From an uncultured bacterium (GTDB lineage Bacteria; Gemmatimonadota; Gemmatimonadetes; Longimicrobiales; RSA9): a DNA stretch of 12,088 bases. Under the pieces are notes generated by a model, which saw nothing but the letters and a program-made list of their open reading frames with translations, made no database searches and had not been told where the DNA came from. This document shows, in pieces, positions 7,510 to 12,088 of this stretch (position 1 is its first letter; each line of letters opens with the position of its first letter). The stretch lies in assembly GCA_937995995.1 (NCBI GenBank), contig CALKIP010000114.1, positions 1 to 12,088 on the forward strand, in the 5' to 3' direction. Position numbers and translations under genes: made by a program.

Positions 7510-8751
7510 ATGAAGATGTCCACTTCAAACGTCGTCACCACAACCATGACGGAGCAGTGGCGGCCGTTCGAGCAATCGAAGCACGGCGCGGCCGGAACGC
7601 ACCGACGTCACGGTCGACGGAGAGCGGTACTCGGTCCTCTCCTCCTGACTCTCGCCCTCGGGGGGTGTGCAGCGGAGTCGAACGACGCGATTCGACTCGG
7701 CCTCGCCGCGCCGATCGGCACCACGGCGGGCGATGGAATGTACCAGGGCGCTCTCCTCGCCGTCGAGGAGATCAACCAGGGCGGCGGGATCGACGGTCGG
7801 ATGCTCGAGCTCGACGTGCGTGACGACCGCATGGACGCGGCACGGGCGATCGAAGTCGCGGCGGAATTTCGTGACGAGAGCGATGTCGTCGCCGTCGTCG
7901 GACACCTGACCTCGGGTGCAACGGTCGCCGCCGCTGAGCGCTACGACGGGCTGCTCGCCATCTCGCCGGGCGCGACGAGCCCCGAGCTCTCGGGGGCGTC
8001 GGAGTGGGTCTTCCGCGTCTGCCCGAGCGATCTGCACCAAAGCAACACGCTCGCGGACTGGGCCTACGAACACCTCGAGCTGGATCGCGCGGCGATCCTG
8101 TACGTGAACGATGCGTATGGACGGGGCGTGCTTACCGCCTTCGCCCCCGCCTTCGAGGAGCTGGGCGGCACCATCGTCGGTCGCAGCCCCTACCTTCCAT
8201 CGCTCCTGGAGGATGGCGTCGAGATCGACGCCTATCTCGAGCGCGCGATCCGCGCCGGGATGGATGCACTCGTCATCGTCGGCGTTGGCGACGAGGTGCC
8301 GGAGATCGTCCGTACCGCACGCGCCCTCGGGTACAGGGGCCCCGTCCTGGGCACCGATGGCCTGATCGGGATGGCACAGGCAGGGCCCGTCGGAGAGGGA
8401 ACCTACGTGACCGCCGGATTCCTCCCGGACCGGCCGACGGACGAGGCTCGCGAGTTCGTACGGCGCTATAGCGAGCGCTTCGGGCAAGCGCCTCGGGATG
8501 GCTCCGCCCACGCGTACGACACCGTCAAGCTCCTTGCCCGAGCGATCCGCGAGGCAGGCACCGATCGCCGCGCGCTCCGCGACTACGTCGCAGGCATTGG
8601 CACCGTGCACCCCGCCTTCGAAGGCGTGACGGGCACGATCCGCTTCGACGAGGCCGGAGATGCGATCGGAAAGGATGTCGCCGTCGGAATGGTCCGGGAC
8701 GGGCAGATCGTCACGGTATTGGCCGCCGACTCACCGGAGCTGCACCGGTAG
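7510..8751 (+). CDS. Type I periplasmic binding lipoprotein (branched-chain amino acid ABC receptor-like, Peripla_BP_6)
   Basis: Predicted envelope lipoprotein that binds a small solute, by family an amino acid or related compound. From ATG 7510 it has 413 residues. GGAG at 7501-7504 supports this ATG or the one at 7516; ATG 7546 has no ribosome site but gives a more usual signal length. An Arg-rich stretch and the hydrophobic LGPLLLTLALGGC end in a lipobox with C53. The mature protein opens IRLGLAAPIGTTAGDGMYQGALLAVEEIN, the usual first strand-helix of LivJ-like receptors, and retains GGGIDGRMLEL and AILYVNDAYGRG. The ligand cannot be predicted. No ABC permease or ATPase gene adjoins it, so it is an orphan receptor here or works with a distant transporter. 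Its 3' end overlaps the convergent zinc-ribbon gene by 41 bp. Confidence 0.9.
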   Translation: MKMSTSNVVTTTMTEQWRPFEQSKHGAAGTHRRHGRRRAVLGPLLLTLALGGCAAESNDAIRLGLAAPIGTTAGDGMYQGALLAVEEINQGGGIDGRMLELDVRDDRMDAARAIEVAAEFRDESDVVAVVGHLTSGATVAAAERYDGLLAISPGATSPELSGASEWVFRVCPSDLHQSNTLADWAYEHLELDRAAILYVNDAYGRGVLTAFAPAFEELGGTIVGRSPYLPSLLEDGVEIDAYLERAIRAGMDALVIVGVGDEVPEIVRTARALGYRGPVLGTDGLIGMAQAGPVGEGTYVTAGFLPDRPTDEAREFVRRYSERFGQAPRDGSAHAYDTVKLLARAIREAGTDRRALRDYVAGIGTVHPAFEGVTGTIRFDEAGDAIGKDVAVGMVRDGQIVTVLAADSPELHR

Positions 8752-9286
8752 GGCCGGAGGGCTGGGCCGCGCTCCGCACAGTCTTTCTGGGCACGTCGCC
8801 CAGCTCCAGCCACGGCTCGCTGTGGCATTCGTAGCAGGTGATGGTGTGGGGCACGCTGACCAGGGTGCCAGGCTTCATGGCGAGCGGTGAGGCGCAGCGG
8901 GGGCACGCGCCCTCGAAGCTCACCGCCACGAATTCCGCTCGCCAGTACCGCCGGGCCAGGAAGATCCCACCGATGAACGCCGTCGCCGCCCATTCGATGT
9001 GAGGCGGGATGATGCCGACCACCGGGATGAGCGCCCAGCAGCCCAGAAGGGCCAGGACCGCCCGGACCCGGCGTTCCAGTCGGCTTCGCTGAACCACCTC
9101 CAGTCGCGCGGGCGTCGAGGCGAAGCCGAACAACTCGATATGTGAGGGGAGCCGCCGCGTGCTTTCACGTCGGCCCGCACCATTGCCACCGTTTTCGGCC
9201 GGCGGGCCCCCTGCAGTCGCGCGCGGTGATGTGGGCTCCGACCGCGCATGTACATCATCGGTCTGCTGTGCGAACTGCTGGACCAT
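8711..9286 (-). CDS. Small membrane protein with C-terminal zinc ribbon, unknown function
   Basis: I do not recognise a named family. The 191 residues start at ATG 9286, preceded on its strand by GGAAGG. Residues 1-45 are Pro/Gly/Arg-rich and probably disordered, so the true start could be further in. Two hydrophobic segments (about 76-93 and 96-111), separated by IPPHIEW, form a helical hairpin. A cytoplasmic-type zinc ribbon follows with CPRC (C128, C131) and CYEC (C151, C154), the spacing expected of a four-Cys site; the tail is Pro/Ser-rich. The two CXXC pairs with an intervening PH motif make this a real gene rather than a shadow of the opposite strand. A role in membrane-associated sensing or protein interaction is guesswork. 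Its end overlaps the binding-protein gene tail to tail. Confidence 0.75.
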   Translation of the reverse strand: MVQQFAQQTDDVHARSEPTSPRATAGGPPAENGGNGAGRRESTRRLPSHIELFGFASTPARLEVVQRSRLERRVRAVLALLGCWALIPVVGIIPPHIEWAATAFIGGIFLARRYWRAEFVAVSFEGACPRCASPLAMKPGTLVSVPHTITCYECHSEPWLELGDVPRKTVRSAAQPSGPTGAAPVSRRPIP

Positions 9287-9461
9287 CTTCCTTCCGGTAC
9301 CGCAACACCGCTACGTAGCTTCGTTCATCACCGCCCCATGTATACACTGCCTGTCTCCGGTTGGCCACCACGTGCAGCCAGGCGGTGGCGCACGCTCAAC
9401 CTGTGACATGGTGGCATGCGTTCGGCGACGGTCGGATGATGGTGCGCGTGCCGGAAGTGCG
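9287..9461. other. Short intergenic region between zinc-ribbon and FKBP genes
   Basis: Holds a possible minus-strand -10 box TATACA (complement of 9339-9344) about 50 bases before the zinc-ribbon ATG, without a good -35. GCCACC (9364-9369) and GGTGGC (9384-9389) can form a 6-bp stem with a 14-nt loop, a weak candidate terminator for the FKBP gene. No credible gene is present. Confidence 0.35.
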
Positions 9462-10034
9462 CTAATCGATGGCTATGGCCCCCTCTCCGTGAATTCCCAC
9501 GAGCTCCAGATCGAAGACGAGGTTCGCGTACGGCGGGACGATGCCCACGCTGAAGCTGCCGTACGCCAGGTCGTAGGGAACGATGATCTTGCGCTTGCCG
9601 CCTTCGCGGATCCCCGGCACCCCCACCTCAAGGCCGACGAGCAGACGCCCCACGCCGACCCGGACCGAGGCCGGGTCGCCCCCCGTACTCGTTTCGACCT
9701 GTGTGCCGTCCGCCAGCCAGACGGTGTAGTGGAAGGCGATCGAGTCGCCCGGCTCCAGCTCCGCGCCGTGGCCCATGACGAGGTCCTGATAATAGACGCC
9801 CTCGTCGGTTCGGTGCATGGCGCTCAGATCGATGTTCAACTGCGGAGCAAACTTGGTGTCCTCGATCGACACCGGGCTCGGGCTCGTGAAATCGCTCCCG
9901 ATGCAGCCCGGGACGCCGAGTATTAGGATCGCCACCGCGCCGACCGTCCTCCACCGGAACGTATCTCTCGTCGCCCGAAAACCCACTCCGGCCACCGGTC
10001 GCCGGAGCACGCTACCCTGCATCTGTGCCCTCAT
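9462..10034 (-). CDS. FKBP-type peptidyl-prolyl isomerase-like lipoprotein with altered active site
   Basis: Predicted envelope-anchored FKBP fold, 190 residues. The start at 10034 is fixed by AGGA (complement of 10041-10044) six bases before it; a longer frame to 10190 has no such support. The signal has an Arg-rich n-region, hydrophobic TVGAVAILILGVPG and lipobox Cys C44. After a linker, the single FKBP domain (about 79-182) runs from GVYYQDLVMG to NLVFDLELVGI. By hand alignment with human FKBP12, Y26 and Y82 are kept (Y103, Y158), as is the IxPP-NLVF strand. F36/D37 become V113/E114, W59 becomes L135, and two residues are missing before it. Isomerase activity may be low and a chaperone or binding role is possible. 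The gene is transcribed away from the MFS gene on the other side. Confidence 0.9.
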   Translation of the reverse strand: MRAQMQGSVLRRPVAGVGFRATRDTFRWRTVGAVAILILGVPGCIGSDFTSPSPVSIEDTKFAPQLNIDLSAMHRTDEGVYYQDLVMGHGAELEPGDSIAFHYTVWLADGTQVETSTGGDPASVRVGVGRLLVGLEVGVPGIREGGKRKIIVPYDLAYGSFSVGIVPPYANLVFDLELVGIHGEGAIAID

Positions 10035-10040
10035 TTCGGG

Positions 10041-10046
10041 TCCTTT
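10041..10046 (-). promoter_or_regulatory. Ribosome binding site deciding the FKBP start
   Basis: On the minus strand this reads AAAGGA, six bases before the ATG at 10034. It is the only good Shine-Dalgarno sequence among the in-frame starts, so it rules out the longer frame. Confidence 0.65.
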
Positions 10047-10062
10047 CGTGTCCAGAGCTTTC

Positions 10063-10091
10063 GACGTTTCCGCACGACGCGCGGAAACATC
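10063..10091 (-). repeat. Inverted repeat in the FKBP leader
   Basis: GTTTCCGC (10066-10073) and GCGGAAAC (10081-10088) are exact reverse complements around a 7-nt loop. The arms extend to 11 positions with one mismatch, which becomes a G-U pair in the minus-strand transcript. The structure would sit about 29 nt upstream of the FKBP ATG, so it is either an mRNA hairpin or an operator. Confidence 0.6.
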
Positions 10092-10430
10092 TGCCGGTGG
10101 GCTGCAAGCCCCGAGCCGCGCGCAATGCACGCGCACTCTCCACGAGATCGGATCACGAGATCGGATCACGAGCCGCCGCCTGAACCGCAAACGCCATCAG
10201 CTTTCCCCGCCGGCCGGACCACGTAGCGTGACCGCGGTGCGGTGCGTGCAGTTCTGTCACTCGGGTCGGCGCGCTCCGCCATCACGCCGTGGGTGGGGCG
10301 ATCACCGGCGCGAGGGCGTGCTTTCCCCACGCCCCCGTGCTCGCGCTCGCCCCTTGGTCCCAGGAATGAACGGCTCCACCGGTGTCGCCGTGGGCGGTCG
10401 CAAGATTCGAATCCCCGTCTGGTGCAATCG
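10092..10430. other. Divergent intergenic region between FKBP and the second MFS gene
   Basis: Nearly 340 bp with no convincing coding frame. It contains the 13-bp tandem repeat at 10141-10172 and a tRNA-3'-end-like stretch at 10396-10428. I could not find a confident promoter for either flanking gene, although at least one must lie here. Confidence 0.5.
10141..10172. repeat. 13-bp direct tandem repeat, about 2.5 copies
   Basis: The unit CACGAGATCGGAT occurs at 10141-10153 and 10154-10166 without a mismatch, followed by CACGAG at 10167-10172. It lies in non-coding DNA about 110 bp from the FKBP start. It may be a protein-binding array or a slippage product. Confidence 0.85.
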
Positions 10431-11876
10431 ATGAAGTCTGCAGCTTCCTTCCGGGCACGGGTGTTTCCGAACCCGGGATTCTACGGCTGGGTGATCGTGG
10501 GTGTCGGCTTCCTCTGCTCGATGCTGTCGTCGCCCGGCCAATCGTTCGCACTCTCGCTCTATCTCGAGTCGCTGATCACCGAACTCGGCCTCAGCCGTCT
10601 GGAACTGTCCTCGCTTTTTGCGACGGCCACGCTCCTTGCGGCAACGTGCCTGCCGGTGGTTGGCGGCTGGGCGGACCGGACCACGGGGCGCCGGTACCTG
10701 AGCAGCGTCCTCGCGCTCCTGGGCGTGGTGCTTCTCCTTTTCTCTCGAGTGGAGAGTGCGTTTGCCCTCGGCGCGGCGTTCTTCGCGCTGCGACTGCTGG
10801 GGCAGGGGGCGATCGGGCTCGGCACGACGACCGTGACGGTGCGCTGGTTCCGTCGCTACCGCGGCAGGGCCCTCGCCATGGTGAGTCTCGGCTACGCCTT
10901 CGGTGAGGTGGTCTTCCCGGGGACGATCCTGACGCTGATCGATCGACTGGGGTGGAGAGGATCGCTCGTCGCCTTCGCAGCCCTCTATCTCCTCGTCTTC
11001 ACACCACTCATCGCCTGGCTGTCGCGGGAGCGCGCCGATGAGGACGGGCCGCTGGATGGATGGTCGGAGGATGCGGCGAGCGCAGCGGCGAGAGGAGCGG
11101 ACGCGGACGGCGTCGATGAGACGTCGTACACACTCGGCCAAGCACTACGCACTCCCGTGTTCTGGTGGATGCTGGTGTGCGTCTCCGTGCCGCCGATGGT
11201 GGTGACGGCGGTCATCTTCCACCAGGTCGCTCTCTTCGAGGCACAGGGCTGGGGCGCGTCGCTGGTGCCGACCTCGTTCATGGTGTTCGCAATCGGTGGC
11301 GTCGTGATGACGTACGTGATGGGGCTGGTCATGGAACGGGTGCCGAGCCGCTTCGGCGTGAGTGCATCCCTCGTGCTCATGGCTCTCTCCTTCGGCGTAG
11401 CGGGGCTGGCGCCGCTCTTCGCGCCCGTGGTCGGTGCGGTTCTCTACGGAGGTATCCTCGGAATCGCGAACGGCGCCGCGAAGGCTGCCAATACGATGGT
11501 TTGGCCCAGCTACTTCGGGATCGAGGCACTCGGTGCGGTGAAGGGCGTGGTCAATGCGGGGAGGAACGGCGCGACGGCGATCGGACCACCGCTCGCCGCG
11601 ATCCTCATCGGGGAATCGGGCTCCTTCGCGCCCGCGCTCCTCGTCTTCGCCGCCCTGTCCATCGCCTCGGCCGTGGCCGCCGGGTTCCTGCGCGAGCCCG
11701 AGCGAGAGAGCGCGGTCGAGCCCGTGCAGGGGAGCGTGGTCCAGGCCGAGCCCGAGACGGTCGTCGAAGGCGACGACGGCTGGATGATGCCCGATCCCCG
11801 GCGCCCGCCGACCCCCGACGACGAGGACGAGACCGGCGGAGGCGACGCCGATGGGCCGGTTCGGCGCCGGGCGTAG
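10431..11876 (+). CDS. MFS transporter, oxalate/formate-antiporter or monocarboxylate-like (OFA/MCT type)
   Basis: Inner-membrane secondary transporter of 481 residues; the substrate is unknown, though OFA/MCT relatives move organic acids. The ATG at 10431 is followed by PNPGFYGWVIVGVGFL, the usual first helix of the group; no clear Shine-Dalgarno precedes it, so the start is moderately sure. The loop between helices 2 and 3 has GGWADRTTGRR (motif A-like). A central acidic loop (about residues 200-240, rich in Asp, Glu and Ala) splits the two six-helix halves. After the last helix a tail of about 60 residues (from about 421) is rich in Glu, Asp and Pro and ends in basic RRRA. No enzyme of organic acid metabolism adjoins it. 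It stands alone on + and diverges from the FKBP gene. Confidence 0.9.
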   Translation: MKSAASFRARVFPNPGFYGWVIVGVGFLCSMLSSPGQSFALSLYLESLITELGLSRLELSSLFATATLLAATCLPVVGGWADRTTGRRYLSSVLALLGVVLLLFSRVESAFALGAAFFALRLLGQGAIGLGTTTVTVRWFRRYRGRALAMVSLGYAFGEVVFPGTILTLIDRLGWRGSLVAFAALYLLVFTPLIAWLSRERADEDGPLDGWSEDAASAAARGADADGVDETSYTLGQALRTPVFWWMLVCVSVPPMVVTAVIFHQVALFEAQGWGASLVPTSFMVFAIGGVVMTYVMGLVMERVPSRFGVSASLVLMALSFGVAGLAPLFAPVVGAVLYGGILGIANGAAKAANTMVWPSYFGIEALGAVKGVVNAGRNGATAIGPPLAAILIGESGSFAPALLVFAALSIASAVAAGFLREPERESAVEPVQGSVVQAEPETVVEGDDGWMMPDPRRPPTPDDEDETGGGDADGPVRRRA

Positions 11877-11938
11877 GCCGCTCCGGTACAGACGAGATGG
11901 CTTCCGCAGGTCGTGAAGTCACGCGCGTGGCCACATCA

Positions 11939-11963
11939 TCCCTTCGCATCGGCGGTGAAGGGA
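11939..11963 (+). terminator. Hairpin between the second MFS gene and the next promoter
   Basis: TCCCTTC (11939-11945) pairs exactly with GAAGGGA (11957-11963). Two further inner pairs, one of them G-U, reduce the loop to 7 nt. A CTTTTC follows at 11970-11975, a few bases away. Its place about 60 bp after a stop and just before a promoter fits a terminator. Confidence 0.4.
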
Positions 11964-11965
11964 GG

Positions 11966-11994
11966 TTGGCTTTTCGGAAAGGACGCGGTACAAT
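11966..11994 (+). promoter_or_regulatory. Strong sigma70-like promoter for the gene at the right edge
   Basis: TTGGCT (11966-11971), exactly 17 bp, then TACAAT (11989-11994). The -10 matches the consensus at 5 of 6 positions and the -35 at 4 of 6. The predicted start near 12001 gives a leader of about 80 nt before the ATG at 12080. This is the most convincing promoter in the window. Confidence 0.65.
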
Positions 11995-12079
11995 CGGCGG
12001 GCCCTCGAACGTGGGGAAGGAGCGGCGGAATCGCTCAACTCGATGGAGAGTCCATAGATAGGGAGGGGAAAGGCGTTTC

Positions 12080-12088
12080 ATGAAGGGT
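12080..12088 (+). CDS. Start of a truncated downstream gene (first three codons)
   Basis: ATG-AAG-GGT (M-K-G) runs off the right edge. It follows an excellent ribosome site: GGAGG at 12062-12066, with AAAGG at 12069-12073 six bases from the ATG. The promoter at 11966 also points here. The product cannot be identified. Confidence 0.55.

Noticed and set aside
7580..7668. Twin-arginine signal in the binding lipoprotein
   Set aside because: Several Arg precede the hydrophobic stretch but the S/T-R-R-x-F-L-K order is absent; an ordinary Sec lipoprotein signal explains it.
7525..8610. 361-codon open frame on the minus strand opposite the binding-protein gene
   Set aside because: No recognisable fold, and it mirrors a well-supported plus-strand receptor gene.
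10352..10427. Functional tRNA gene
   Set aside because: Only a T-loop-like core is present; the T stem mispairs (A opposite C at the position that is normally G-C) and there is no D arm or clear anticodon stem.
10242..10430. Upstream extension of the second MFS gene to a start at 10242
   Set aside because: The 63 extra residues are Arg/Pro/Ser-rich, contain the tRNA-like stretch and have no match to the family, whose first helix begins shortly after 10431.
12043..12057. Four-codon leader peptide (MESP-stop) before the right-edge gene
   Set aside because: The ATG lacks a properly spaced ribosome site, the peptide has no control codons, and its sequence is explained by the ATGGA/TCCAT hairpin.

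Overview
The window is GC-rich, densely coded bacterial DNA. My best guess at the source is Gemmatimonadota or a related high-GC Gram-negative lineage. This is inference from the style of the FKBP-type lipoprotein, two predicted lipoproteins, the Wsp-like chemosensory genes and the codon bias. No rRNA or functional tRNA is present to settle it.

Region 1 (1-3295, + strand) is the end of a chemosensory operon. It holds the C-terminus of a hybrid CheA kinase (CheW-like domain plus receiver), a complete CheB methylesterase, and a receiver-histidine kinase that overlaps cheB by a GTGA. The order CheA-REC, CheB, REC-output is that of wspE-wspF-wspR. Here the output domain is a histidine kinase rather than the GGDEF cyclase of WspR. 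This is the most interesting system in the window. Receptor, CheW and CheR genes, if present, lie upstream of it.

Region 2 (3296-7367, + strand) carries a DHA1-like MFS transporter and a CopB-type (P1B-3, CPH motif) copper/silver ATPase. The transporter has a recognisable sigma70-like promoter and a perfect 13-bp inverted repeat in its leader. The ATPase has a His-rich N-terminal ladder built partly from 18-bp tandem repeats.

Region 3 (7368-10034) holds a lipoprotein-type type I periplasmic binding protein on +, overlapping tail to tail a small membrane zinc-ribbon protein on -. Upstream of the latter, also on -, is a small FKBP-type lipoprotein with an altered active site.

Region 4 (10035-12088) opens with a 396-bp divergent intergenic region that contains an inverted repeat, a 13-bp tandem repeat and a tRNA-3'-end-like stretch. 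It is followed by a second MFS transporter (OFA/MCT-like) with an acidic C-terminal tail. The window ends with a good promoter, a leader of about 80 nt and the first three codons of another gene.

Apart from the chemosensory operon the genes look like independent transcription units for envelope transport, metal resistance and envelope protein handling. I found no CRISPR array, insertion sequence, phage gene or known defence system.
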